From Mesorhizobium qingshengii (GTDB lineage Bacteria > Pseudomonadota > Alphaproteobacteria > Rhizobiales > Rhizobiaceae), in contig NZ_JAPFQA010000023.1 of the NCBI RefSeq assembly GCF_027563465.1, positions 1-63,757 of the forward strand: a stretch of DNA of 63,757 nucleotides, in the 5' to 3' direction. The translations under genes and the position numbers were made by a program. Shown piece by piece: positions 41,637 to 50,202 of this stretch. Each line of letters begins with the position of its first letter. Position 1 is the first letter of the stretch. The notes under the pieces were generated by a model, which saw nothing but the letters and a program-made list of their open reading frames with translations, ran no database searches and was not told the origin of the DNA.

Positions 41637-43070
41637 TCAAGGTGTGATGGCGCCGGTCAGCAGGCCGACGAAACCGGCGAGCCCAGCGACCAGGGTGACA
41701 GCGAAGATGATGAGTTCGACCGATGTGAAGAACCGCGCGTTCTGTTCGCGCCGCGCCCAGAAATAGAGGATGGTGCCAGGCGCGAAGAGGACCGCCACCA
41801 GCAGCACGTATTTCAGGCCGGCGGCGACGAACATGAACAGTGTATAAATGACAGCGATCCAGGCGAAGAGCTGGTCGCGCCCGCGCTCGTTCTGCGTGGT
41901 TTCGTAGCCCAGGCCGCTGCGCGCGATCAGCACGCCATAGCCCGCGACCAGCAGGTAGGGCAGCAGCGCCGTCACGCTGGTCATGTCGAGCATGAAGTTG
42001 AAGGCGTCACGCGACCAGTAGGTTGAGATGACGAACAGCGAGACGACGATGTTGGTCAGCCAGAGCGCATTGGCCGGCACGCGGTTGCTGTTCTGCGCCG
42101 CGAAGAGCTTCGGCATGTCCTGCGACTTGGCGGCGGCGAAGAGCACCTCGGCGCAGATCAGCGACCAGGCGAGATAGGCGCCGAGCACCGAGATCAGAAC
42201 GCCGATGGAAATCAGCACCGCGCCCCAATGGCCGACGGCCAGTTCCAGCGCGCCGGCGAGAGAGGGGTTCTGCACCCCGGCGATCGCCGCGCGAGGCGCG
42301 GTCGCATAGGGCAGCATCGTGATCGCGACCATGAGGCCGGTCACGGCCACGAAGCCGAGGATGGTTGCGGAACCCACATCCGACCGCGTCTTGGCAAAGC
42401 GGGAATAGACGCTCGCGCCCTCGATGCCGAGGAACACGAAGACCGTAATGAGCATGGTGTCACGCACCTGCGCAACCAGCGTCTTCTCGGGCATGCCCAC
42501 GCCGCCGAAGAAGTTTTCGGAGAATTGCGAATAGTTGAAGAAGAAGATGAAGGCGAGGATCGCAACGATCAGTGGCACGATCTTGGCGATGGTGACGACG
42601 GTGTTGATGAAGGTCGCCTGCTCAACCCCCCGAAGGATCAGAAAGTGGAACGCCCAGATGCCGATCAGCGACACGATGATCGCGATCGCGGTGCTTCCAT
42701 CGCCGAAGGGGCCCGGGAAGAAGCGTCCCAGCGTCGAGCCGATCAGCACCCAGTAGAACACGTTACCGAGGCAACTGCCGAGCCAGTAACCGAAGGCGGA
42801 CAGGAAGCCCATATAGTCGCCGAAGCCGGCCTTGGCATAGGCGAAAACGCCGGAATCGATGTCTGGCCGTTTCTCGGCCAATGCCTGGAACACACGGGCC
42901 AGCATGTACATGCCGGTACCGGCGATCAGCCAGGCGATGATGGCGCCGAACGGGCCGGTTGCGGTAGCGAACCGGCCAGGCAGGTTAAAGATACCCGCCC
43001 CAACCATCGATCCGACGACCATTCCGATCAATGCGAATAAGGACAGCTTCTGCTCGGATTTGCTGGTCAC
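41637..43070 (-). CDS. arcD: Basic amino acid antiporter (ArcD-like, APC superfamily)
   Basis: This 477-residue protein has about 13 helices and starts with the APC-family signature LFALIGMVVGSMVGAGIFNLP. ARVFQALAEKRPDIDSGVFAYAKAGFGDYMGF and FVFLGIEGASVYSRFAKTRSDVG identify the arginine:ornithine antiporter branch. It would import arginine in exchange for ornithine and feed the deiminase encoded next. GTG 43070 was chosen because GGAGAG lies directly upstream; the longer frame from 43106 has no ribosome site. It is divergent from a close paralogue across a 292-base gap. Confidence 0.88.
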   Translation of the reverse strand: MTSKSEQKLSLFALIGMVVGSMVGAGIFNLPGRFATATGPFGAIIAWLIAGTGMYMLARVFQALAEKRPDIDSGVFAYAKAGFGDYMGFLSAFGYWLGSCLGNVFYWVLIGSTLGRFFPGPFGDGSTAIAIIVSLIGIWAFHFLILRGVEQATFINTVVTIAKIVPLIVAILAFIFFFNYSQFSENFFGGVGMPEKTLVAQVRDTMLITVFVFLGIEGASVYSRFAKTRSDVGSATILGFVAVTGLMVAITMLPYATAPRAAIAGVQNPSLAGALELAVGHWGAVLISIGVLISVLGAYLAWSLICAEVLFAAAKSQDMPKLFAAQNSNRVPANALWLTNIVVSLFVISTYWSRDAFNFMLDMTSVTALLPYLLVAGYGVLIARSGLGYETTQNERGRDQLFAWIAVIYTLFMFVAAGLKYVLLVAVLFAPGTILYFWARREQNARFFTSVELIIFAVTLVAGLAGFVGLLTGAITP

Positions 43071-43362
43071 GGTTCTCTCCGGCGATGGGCGACAAAGCGA
43101 GCCCACAACCGATGGGCGAGCAAATCTATGCCTTTGAAACGGGCGTGAAATTAGCTGGGAATCTCACGGCTTGGCACCAAGTCTCTATTTGGGACTTGTG
43201 GCGTCGCAGAGCGTCACCTCGGCTAGACTTGGCGATGACGTCGATGCAGCATCGAACCTCATCGCCTCCCTGGCCGCGCTGGAGCGGGCGGAAGGATGGT
43301 CTGGAATGCGACAGTAAAGCGCTCACAGCCGGGTAAGCAAAGGCCCTCCTTAGGACGCGACC

Positions 43363-44793
43363 ATGACATCCGAGACCCCGCGATCCCTTTCATTGGCCGC
43401 GCTAGCCTCCATGGTGGTCGGATCAATGATCGGCGCGGGTATATTTTCGCTCCCGCGCACTTTCGCCCACGCGACCGGGCCGGTTGGCGCCATCATCGCC
43501 TGGTGTATCGCCGGAGCCGGGATGTACACCCTGGCGCGCGTCTTCCAGGCACTCGCGGAGCGCAAGCCCGAACTAGACGCCGGCATCTTTGCCTATGCCA
43601 AGGCCGGTTTCGGTGACTACGCGGGGTTTCTCTCCGCCTTCGGCTACTGGCTGGTCGCCTGTATCGCCGACGTCTCCTACTGGGTCCTGATCAAGTCGAC
43701 GCTTGGCGCTTTCTTCCCGTTTTTCGGCAACGGCGACACGGTTCCGGCCGTCCTGGTCTCCTCGCTCGGCCTCTGGCTATTCCATTTCACGATCCTGCGC
43801 GGGATCAGAGAGGCTGCCGTCGTCAACACCGTTGTGACCGTCGCAAAAGTCGTCCCCATCCTTGTCTTTATCGTGCTTCTGATGGGCGCGTTCAACACCG
43901 ACCTGTTCGTCGCGAACCTCTGGGACGCAGGGTCCGCATCGCCGGATGGTCTCTTCCAGCAAATCCGCGCGACCATGCTGGTCACCATATTTGTCTTCAT
44001 CGGTATCGAGGGAGCAAGCGTCTATTCCCGCTACGCACAAAAACGCTCGGACGTCGGCACCGCCACGATCCTGGGTTTTGTCGGCGTGCTGTGCTTGATG
44101 GTCCTGGTTACTCTGCTGCCCTACGCCACACTGGCGCGGACGGAAATCGCGGCTATGAGACAGCCATCCATGGCCTCCGTGCTGGAGGCCCTCGTCGGAC
44201 CGTGGGGCGGAATTTTCGTCAGCATTGGACTGATTGTTTCGGTGCTTGGAGCCTATCTGGCCTGGTCTCTGATTTGTGTGGAGGTGTTGTTCGCAGCCGC
44301 GAAGAGCGGAGACATGCCCAAGATCTTTGCGATCGAAAACCGCCACAAGGTGCCATCCGCCGCCCTCTGGCTGACCAATATCGTGATTCAGTTGTTTCTG
44401 ATCAGCACTCTTTTCTCGGAAGACGCATTCGCGCTGATGGTGAAGCTGAGCAGCGCCATGATCCTGATTCCTTACCTGCTGGTTGCCGCATACGGCCTCC
44501 TTCTCGCGCTGCGTCACGAGACCTACGACACCAGACCGCAGGAGCGATCCCGCGACCTGATCGTTGCCGGTATCGCAACGCTCTATGCCGCGTTCATGAT
44601 CTACGCAGGCGGCCTGAAATTCCTTTTGCTGTCGTCCATCCTCTATGCACCCGGCACCTTGCTTTTTGTTCAGGTCAGACGGGAGCAGAACAAGCCGGTG
44701 TTGGTCGGCGCGGAATGGATTGTCTTTGCGGCCGCGGCAGTTGGCTGCCTTGTTGGGATCTACGGCGTTGCGACGGGCCGGATCGTTATCTAG
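43363..44793 (+). CDS. Second basic amino acid antiporter (paralogue of 41637)
   Basis: This 476-residue APC permease has the same signature order as the divergent gene: LAALASMVVGSMIGAGIFSLP, ARVFQALAERKPELDAGIFAY, FVFIGIEGASVYSRYAQKRSDVG and SVLGAYLAWSLICVEVLFAA. Similarity is high through the helices and lower in the loops, so it is an older duplicate that may prefer another substrate (for example ornithine, lysine or a polyamine). The ATG at 43363 follows an AGGACGC stretch with a weak ribosome site. Its stop overlaps a small convergent gene by four bases. Confidence 0.87.
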   Translation: MTSETPRSLSLAALASMVVGSMIGAGIFSLPRTFAHATGPVGAIIAWCIAGAGMYTLARVFQALAERKPELDAGIFAYAKAGFGDYAGFLSAFGYWLVACIADVSYWVLIKSTLGAFFPFFGNGDTVPAVLVSSLGLWLFHFTILRGIREAAVVNTVVTVAKVVPILVFIVLLMGAFNTDLFVANLWDAGSASPDGLFQQIRATMLVTIFVFIGIEGASVYSRYAQKRSDVGTATILGFVGVLCLMVLVTLLPYATLARTEIAAMRQPSMASVLEALVGPWGGIFVSIGLIVSVLGAYLAWSLICVEVLFAAAKSGDMPKIFAIENRHKVPSAALWLTNIVIQLFLISTLFSEDAFALMVKLSSAMILIPYLLVAAYGLLLALRHETYDTRPQERSRDLIVAGIATLYAAFMIYAGGLKFLLLSSILYAPGTLLFVQVRREQNKPVLVGAEWIVFAAAAVGCLVGIYGVATGRIVI

Positions 44794-45020
44794 CCTCGAG
44801 GAGGAACGGGATATTCGACCCGTCGAAGGCGCTCGTAAAGAGATGCTTCGTCGAGCGTGCCCATCGAGATAAGCGCCATTGCGCTTGCTCTCAGTTCGGC
44901 CGCGCGATGACTGCCTTCGGCAATTCCCTGCTCGCGGCAAACGCGGTTGTAGACCCGCTTCAAAAGGATGAGGTCGCTCCGATGAGTGGTTCCAAATCTG
45001 GACGTTTTGGGGTTAGCCAT
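44790..45020 (-). CDS. Small conserved-type hypothetical protein
   Basis: This 76-residue basic, helical protein (SRFGTTHRSDLILLKRVYNR, then ELRASAMALISMGTLDEASL and a short tail) has the look of a family of small rhizobial proteins of unknown role. GGGAG precedes the ATG at a good distance. There are no membrane or export signals. It converges with the second antiporter gene, overlapping it by four bases, and marks the left edge of a gene-poor accessory stretch. Confidence 0.65.
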   Translation of the reverse strand: MANPKTSRFGTTHRSDLILLKRVYNRVCREQGIAEGSHRAAELRASAMALISMGTLDEASLYERLRRVEYPVPPRG

Positions 45021-45235
45021 GGCTCACTCCCACCTGGATGGCAGCTCGGTTCAAGCCCGCCAATGCTCGTGATCTTTTATCACCGGCGAAAGCAGACTAC
45101 CCCTCTCAAGTCGGGAGTCCAGCCTGGAATGGCGTGTGACGCCCATGGAACGGGAGCGCTCCTGGCCGGAAGGACACTCTCCATCGCATTGTCGAGGCGT
45201 ATGCCAGTCTGTTCGATGTCGTGCGTCCACGAAAT

Positions 45236-45275
45236 TCCGCCGTACTCAATTCGCAAAAAAAGTACGGCGGATTTT
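45236..45275 (+). terminator. Hairpin followed by a T-run
   Basis: A perfect 11-base stem TCCGCCGTACT/AGTACGGCGGA with a 14-base loop is followed by TTTT. It has the form of a rho-independent terminator, yet no convincing plus-strand gene ends just before it; it could also be a mobile-element end. Confidence 0.35.
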
Positions 45276-45627
45276 CGCTAAGCGCTTGAAAATATTGGTG
45301 AAGGACGCAGTCTCAGGCGAACCCGTCTCTGCCTGTTTACAGGGAATTTACAGCGATTTTTCACGCTGGGAGGCGTTGCCTCGCCTCCCATTCTGCTGTT
45401 TTGATCAATGAATTCAGACATTTATAATTTACGGGTGCCTATCGCGAAGCAGGGAACCGAGAATGCAACTAAATCGTCCGAAACTCCCGGTTTCCCAATT
45501 GACAGTAATTTATCGAAGCTGCGGAATTTCATAATCGCGCCAGAGTTCGAGTACCTCTCCGTCGTGGACCCGGTCGCCAATACGCTGAAAAAGGACTTGA
45601 TGTAGTCCCGCACCAGAGCGAACGTCT

Positions 45628-46041
45628 TTGCATGATCGGGATAACACGGCGGTAACGACGCACTTGGACGACGAGTTGGAAGATTGGGAGCGACGGTCGC
45701 TAGCTGGGGATTTTTCCCAAATACCGCATCCATTCCTCTGGAGTCAGTCGGCGCGCTTGGCGCATTTCTTGAATGGCTACAAGGAAGCCGGCGGGTTTGA
45801 TGAACTCGCTCACCTGCACCGTCGGATCGCCACAGGTGTACGGGACGGCCGTTCGCCGTGGCGCGGAAGCGCAAGAGACTTGTGGCTTTGTCTCTTCTTC
45901 GAGCATCGGGCCGCTCGCCACACGGGATCGGATGGTGACGACAGGATCCTCGACTGCCTTTGTGAAGAACTCCGAAAGTCCCTGCAGTCCCTCAACCTCC
46001 ATGAAGCGCGTGATCTAGCATCTCGGCTAGAACCGTTCTGA
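45628..46041 (+). CDS. Possible hypothetical protein in accessory stretch
   Basis: A 137-codon frame from a TTG reads as a plausible soluble protein (HLDDELEDWERRSLAGDF, SARLAHFLNGYKEAGGFDEL, LCEELRKSLQSLNLHEARDL). A 100-codon frame on the other strand (45700-46002) is almost as plausible, and neither has a ribosome site. Codon use does not decide between them. Low confidence; it may be a decayed gene. Confidence 0.3.
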   Translation: MHDRDNTAVTTHLDDELEDWERRSLAGDFSQIPHPFLWSQSARLAHFLNGYKEAGGFDELAHLHRRIATGVRDGRSPWRGSARDLWLCLFFEHRAARHTGSDGDDRILDCLCEELRKSLQSLNLHEARDLASRLEPF

Positions 46042-46266
46042 CAGCCGTCGGCGCAAATCGGTCGCTCAGCTCCTTTCACTGTGTACGTGATCGGATCGTG
46101 GGACAGAAATAGTACGATCTCGACGCGAGTGAACGAATCACCACAAACGTAGATTAGTGCCCGACGTCGGAGCGCCCTTATTTGCAACCGCCGTTGATAA
46201 CACACATCGCTTCTCGCTGACATTCGCTGCCGAAGCTTACCCAATGTCTGAACAAAAGGATTACAT

Positions 46267-47655
46267 ATGTCGAACAAAAATAGAACTACCAAATTAGGCT
46301 CTCACGATGGAGAGCGAGAACCACCCACCGGAGCTGGCGCCTCAAACGAGCTTCTGCATGTTGAATACCGCCAGATCACATCGCTGAAGCCCTATGCGCG
46401 CAATGCAAGAACGCATTCGCGCAAACAGGTCAAACAGATCGCCGACAGCATCACGACATTCGGCTTCGCCAACCCGGTTCTGCTTGATCAGGAAGGGACT
46501 ATTCTCGCTGGTCATGGCCGGGTAGAGGCAGCCAAGCTGCTCAAGATGGACCGGGTTCCCTGCGTCATGCTGAACACGATGACGCCGCAGCAGAAGCGCG
46601 CCTTCGTACTGGCGGACAACAAGCTAGCTCTCAATGCAAGATGGGACGAAGACTTGCTTGCCGAAGAACTCAAAGCGCTCATCGATGTCGATGTTGACCT
46701 TGGCTTCGGCGCCGAGATTACCGGTTTCTCGATCGCCGAGATCGACCACCTCGTCGAAGGGCTGGCTCCAGAGGAAGAAGGCAACCCCAAAGACGATGCG
46801 TTACCTCCGCTCGAAGAAGGCTCGCGATGCAATCCAGGCGACGTCTGGCAGCTTGGCCGGCACCGACTGATCTGCGGCAACGCGCTCGATGTTGAGGTGA
46901 TCGCCGCCCTGATGGATGGCCAGATTGCCAGGATGGTATTCTCTGATCCGCCCTACAATGTTGAAATCCAGGGCCACGTCGGCGGTTCGGGAAAGACGAA
47001 GCACCGCGAGTTTGCGATGGCTTCGGGCGAGATGACCTCTACCGAGTTTACCGATTTCCTCGCCGCCTCGTTTCGAAATCTCGTGCGTCACTCCTGCGGT
47101 GGCTCCATTCACTTCATCTGCATGGACTGGCGCCATATGGGTGAAATGCTCAAGGCCGGCGGAGGTGTCTATTCCGACCTGAAGAACCTGATCGTCTGGG
47201 CCAAGGACAATGGCGGAATGGGGACATTCTACCGGTCTCGTCACGAACTGATTTTTGCCTTCAAGAATGGCGACGCGCCGCACATCAACACGTTCGAGCT
47301 TGGCCAGCACGGGCGCTACCGGACAAACGTCTGGCAGTACAAGGGCGTCAACACTTTGAAGGCCGGCCGAATGGACGAGCTTGCGCTCCATCCAACGGTC
47401 AAGCCCGTTCAGATGATTGCCGACGCGATCAAGGATTGCTCTGGCCGCGGCGATATCATTCTCGACATTTTCGGCGGGTCAGGCTCGACGCTCATTGCGG
47501 CGGAGAAGACCGGTCGACGGGGCTTTCTGTGCGAACTCGACCCGATCTACTGCGATCGCATCATTCGACGATGGGAGGTCTACGCCAAGGACGAAGCGAT
47601 CCGCATCGTCGAAGGCACGTCAACCAGTTCCAAATTCCAGGAGGCAGCACAATGA
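46267..47655 (+). CDS. ParB-like nuclease domain fused to DNA methyltransferase
   Basis: This 462-residue protein has an N-terminal ParB/Srx-like domain (about 28-120: LKPYARNARTHSRKQVKQIA, TILAGHGRVEAAKLL, KRAFVLADNKLALNARWDED) followed by an amino-methyltransferase. The methyltransferase order is DPPY (from Asp227, catalytic motif) and then FGGSGST (from Phe402, SAM binding), the beta-class arrangement. Such fusions are common in prophages and integrated elements, where they methylate adenine or cytosine amino groups and protect DNA. AAAGGA precedes the ATG. The stop overlaps the next start (ATGA). No terminase or integrase gene was found nearby, so the element seems to be a remnant. Confidence 0.88.
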   Translation: MSNKNRTTKLGSHDGEREPPTGAGASNELLHVEYRQITSLKPYARNARTHSRKQVKQIADSITTFGFANPVLLDQEGTILAGHGRVEAAKLLKMDRVPCVMLNTMTPQQKRAFVLADNKLALNARWDEDLLAEELKALIDVDVDLGFGAEITGFSIAEIDHLVEGLAPEEEGNPKDDALPPLEEGSRCNPGDVWQLGRHRLICGNALDVEVIAALMDGQIARMVFSDPPYNVEIQGHVGGSGKTKHREFAMASGEMTSTEFTDFLAASFRNLVRHSCGGSIHFICMDWRHMGEMLKAGGGVYSDLKNLIVWAKDNGGMGTFYRSRHELIFAFKNGDAPHINTFELGQHGRYRTNVWQYKGVNTLKAGRMDELALHPTVKPVQMIADAIKDCSGRGDIILDIFGGSGSTLIAAEKTGRRGFLCELDPIYCDRIIRRWEVYAKDEAIRIVEGTSTSSKFQEAAQ

Positions 47656-48470
47656 GTAAGGCAAGCAATCGAGGTGACAAGCCTTCTTCGAAGAAGCCGG
47701 AGCGGAACTATGAGGTCGGCTATGCCAAGCCGCCTGCTGAGAGAAAGTTCAAGCCCGGTCGGTCCGGCAATCCTGCCGGTCGCCCACGTGGCTCCAAAAA
47801 CAGAATCAAGGATAGCGACCTTACCTCTATCGTGTTGGGGGAAGCTCAGCGCTCCATCAAGATCAATGACGGCGGGCGCTCGATCAAGCTATCAGTCGGA
47901 CGGGCCGTAGTGCGCGCCATTTGCATCAATGCTCTGAAGGGCAATGTACACGCCCAGCGCCGAGCAACCGAACTGATGCATGCAGCCCAGAGAGAGCAAG
48001 ATCGCATTGAACGCGAAAACCTTTCAGAATTCATGGAATACAAAATTTAGGCGGAGCAAGAACTCGAGCGGCGCGCTCGGCTAGGTCTAAAAGACCTGCC
48101 GGAAATCATACCGCATCCCGACCAGATCACCTTCGATATCCGCAACAACAAGATTTGGTTTGTTGGTCCTTGGACTAAGGAGGAAAAGGCCCAGTCGATC
48201 GCCACCTACGAGGAATACCGAGAGGATTCCCGCCAAATGGTTCAATTCATCAGGAACCGACTTGCGGCCTCTGAGGAAGCGCTCGGAGTGGAAAGCAATC
48301 CGGCCAGGCGAAAGCGCATCAACAAAGACATCCAAAAGGACATAAAGGTTATCGACGACCTCAAGCGAAGTTCCGAGGAGCTTCTAGAGAAACTGCGCCC
48401 ATGGGGTTTCGTGGAGACGCGCGATCTCTGGGAGGAGATGATAGAGCTCAAATTTCCGTGGGCGCCATAA
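47652..48470 (+). pseudogene. DUF5681 protein gene interrupted by an in-frame TAG
   Basis: The first 132 codons carry the DUF5681 motif (FKPGRSGNPAGRPRGSKNR) and end at TAG 48048-48050. The same frame then continues open for 139 codons to 48470, with protein-like sequence from ELERRARLGLKDLPEIIPHP and WFVGPWTKEEKAQSIATYEE to WEEMIELKFPWAP. Family members I recall have just such a continuation, so the natural protein should be about 272 residues and the TAG is a nonsense change. The downstream half has an internal ATG at 48237 but no ribosome site. The gene is coupled to the methyltransferase upstream (ATGA) and belongs to the same phage-type remnant. DUF5681 proteins are often found beside terminase genes. 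Confidence 0.75.
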
Positions 48471-48821
48471 TATCTGTCGATTCAAAACCTGGGGATGCTC
48501 GCGGCTAGGCCGTGTTCGTCTATATGCTCGGCAAGTTCGGCGGTGCTGGCTAGGCACCATGACAGGCCACTGAGCGGAGGTTCTGGAATGGCAGCATTGG
48601 GGCCGGAACCGGCCGGTCCGCTGTCAGGGCGAGCTCGGAGGATAGCTACCATTCGGCAGACGACCTCTGAGTGGGCGTTCATCAACGTTCATCAATGAGA
48701 GTGCGATGAGGAACCCCTGACGGAGGCTCCAGATCCGGGCCCGTCAGTTGTAGGGAAGAAGCGGTTATAGCGGCGATATTGCCGACGAGCGGACGCATTT
48801 TTACGGCTGCCCTTCCGTAAT
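48471..48821. other. Intergenic region, no gene seen
   Basis: Contains a direct repeat CGTTCATCAA CGTTCATCAA at about 48677-48696 and short open frames on both strands without ribosome sites. No gene or RNA was recognised. Confidence 0.5.
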
Positions 48822-49439
48822 TCACCCTCCAGAACGGCGATGTCGAGTGGGCAGAGGGGGCGATAACACGATGTCTTCGTGCTGCTGGAGCAAGCTCTCC
48901 TTTTCGGCCAGTCGCTTGCGCCTTTGTTCGCGGAAAACTGTCATGCCATAGCGCGTGATGCCATAGAACAACAGGCCAAAAATCAGCCCGAGTGGCACCG
49001 CACCGCACAGCATGGGCTTTAAGACCGGTGCCCACAGTTGCGAAATTGAAAGGGTCTGCAACATCTCACTCAGATGGGCTGGCTGTTCGTGACTTTGCAT
49101 GTGGCCGTGCAACATGATCTTGCCGGTCTCCCAAGTCGCTCCCACAACAAACGGGAGGGTCAGCGGATTGCCAAAGACAAATGTTCCTAGCCCTGCCGCC
49201 ACCATGTTTCCTGAAATCAGCCAGCACACGATGGCGGCAATGGCGAAATGGGACCCTAGTGGAAAGAAAGACGCGAAAACCCCAGCCGCCACCCCCGCCG
49301 CGACGGCCGTTGGAGTGGCGTTCAGACGGAGGATACGCTTTGAAACATACTGAAACGATCGCGAGAAGGAGCGGCGCGGCCACATATAAATGCGCAATCG
49401 CTCGAAGAGACCATCAGGATTTCGGCGTCTAAAGAGCAC
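48822..49439 (-). CDS. DUF2062 domain membrane protein
   Basis: This 205-residue protein has a basic head (MLFRRRNPDGLFERLRIYMW, with PRRSFSRSFQYVSKRILRL) followed by the DUF2062 hydrophobic domain (about 45-170: ATPTAVAAGVAAGVFASFFP, GNMVAAGLGTFVFGNPLTLP). The basic head is a usual rhizobial N-terminus of the family, so GTG 49439 was chosen over the much longer upstream frame, although the ribosome site is weak. DUF2062 proteins are inner-membrane proteins of unknown function. The C-terminal 40 residues are charged and probably cytoplasmic. It stands alone. Confidence 0.8.
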   Translation of the reverse strand: MLFRRRNPDGLFERLRIYMWPRRSFSRSFQYVSKRILRLNATPTAVAAGVAAGVFASFFPLGSHFAIAAIVCWLISGNMVAAGLGTFVFGNPLTLPFVVGATWETGKIMLHGHMQSHEQPAHLSEMLQTLSISQLWAPVLKPMLCGAVPLGLIFGLLFYGITRYGMTVFREQRRKRLAEKESLLQQHEDIVLSPPLPTRHRRSGG

Positions 49440-50202
49440 TCTCTTGCCCACTCCAAACGCGGTCGGTTGAACGTATGGACCTCGTCTCTGAAAAAAACGC
49501 AGCCTGTGCTGCTTTGTTCCGAATTTGCGGATCAACCGGGTGTCCGAAAGCGCAAGTGCGGATAAGTCGGGCAACAGTTGGAAAAACCCAGGCTGAGAAC
49601 CCGGCATCGTTTTGTACCGAGTTGAATGGGTAGAGCGTCTGGTTATCGGCATCCCGCCAATCCGCCAACCCGCCCATACGTCGGACGCCCCTTTTTCGGC
49701 TCCTGCGCAATGCGCCAAGGGCCGCCGGGCTTCTGAAGTGGCAGAACTTTTCACTTCAACAGCGCCCAGGACCAATACGAACCAATTGCCATTTGCGCAG
49801 CGAACGCAGTGAACCTGAGCCTGACTCCGACCTAGGTCGTGGAGACGAGGTGAATTATCGACTGAACTATTCGCGCGCCTGACGGATCTCCCAGTTGGGG
49901 ACCACGCAACAAGGCTTTGTGAGGTGGCTATGTCCGTAGCTCTTTCGAAGGTTCGGAACCAATGCCGCACCTCGAGTCCTTACGCCAGATTTGGCCAGGC
50001 CACTTTTTATCCTCCGTGCGGCCCCGGCGCTTAGTTATGACGGATTGTTAACGTCCGTATTGGGAACGTTATCAGTAGCTGGCCGTTTGGCGTAATAACC
50101 TCCCGCGTGATTGGTACCCTGGCAGGCAGGGCGTCGTAGCGAAGACGTCTTTTCCTTAGCTCTTGGTGAAAGAACCATGCGGCAAAAACGCGTGGTAACG
50201 TC
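49440..50202. other. Long intergenic region with the gcd promoter
   Basis: 763 bases without a supportable gene; open frames on both strands lack ribosome sites and protein-like composition. It holds the EcfG-type promoter at 50063-50087 and hence a leader of about 110 bases before gcd. Confidence 0.55.
50063..50087 (+). promoter_or_regulatory. EcfG/RpoE2-type general stress promoter before gcd
   Basis: GGAAC (50063-50067), 16 bases, CGTT (50084-50087) is a perfect match to the alphaproteobacterial general-stress sigma consensus. It lies 115 bases before the gcd start and no other gene intervenes. Confidence 0.6.

Larger units (their letters stand above)
45021..46266. other. Gene-poor accessory stretch
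   Basis: GC is lower and more uneven than in the flanks, and no confident gene was found in 45021-45627 or 46042-46266. A hairpin lies at 45236-45275. A 65-codon frame at 45408-45605 (+) and an overlapping minus-strand frame ending at 45422 both lack ribosome sites. This looks like scar DNA beside the methyltransferase island. Confidence 0.5.

Noticed and set aside
45422..45874. 150-codon minus-strand frame in the accessory stretch
   Set aside because: No ribosome site, overlaps other equally weak frames and shows no recognisable domain.
44794..48821. Complete prophage
   Set aside because: Only a ParB-methyltransferase and a broken DUF5681 gene are phage-like; integrase, terminase, capsid and tail genes are missing.
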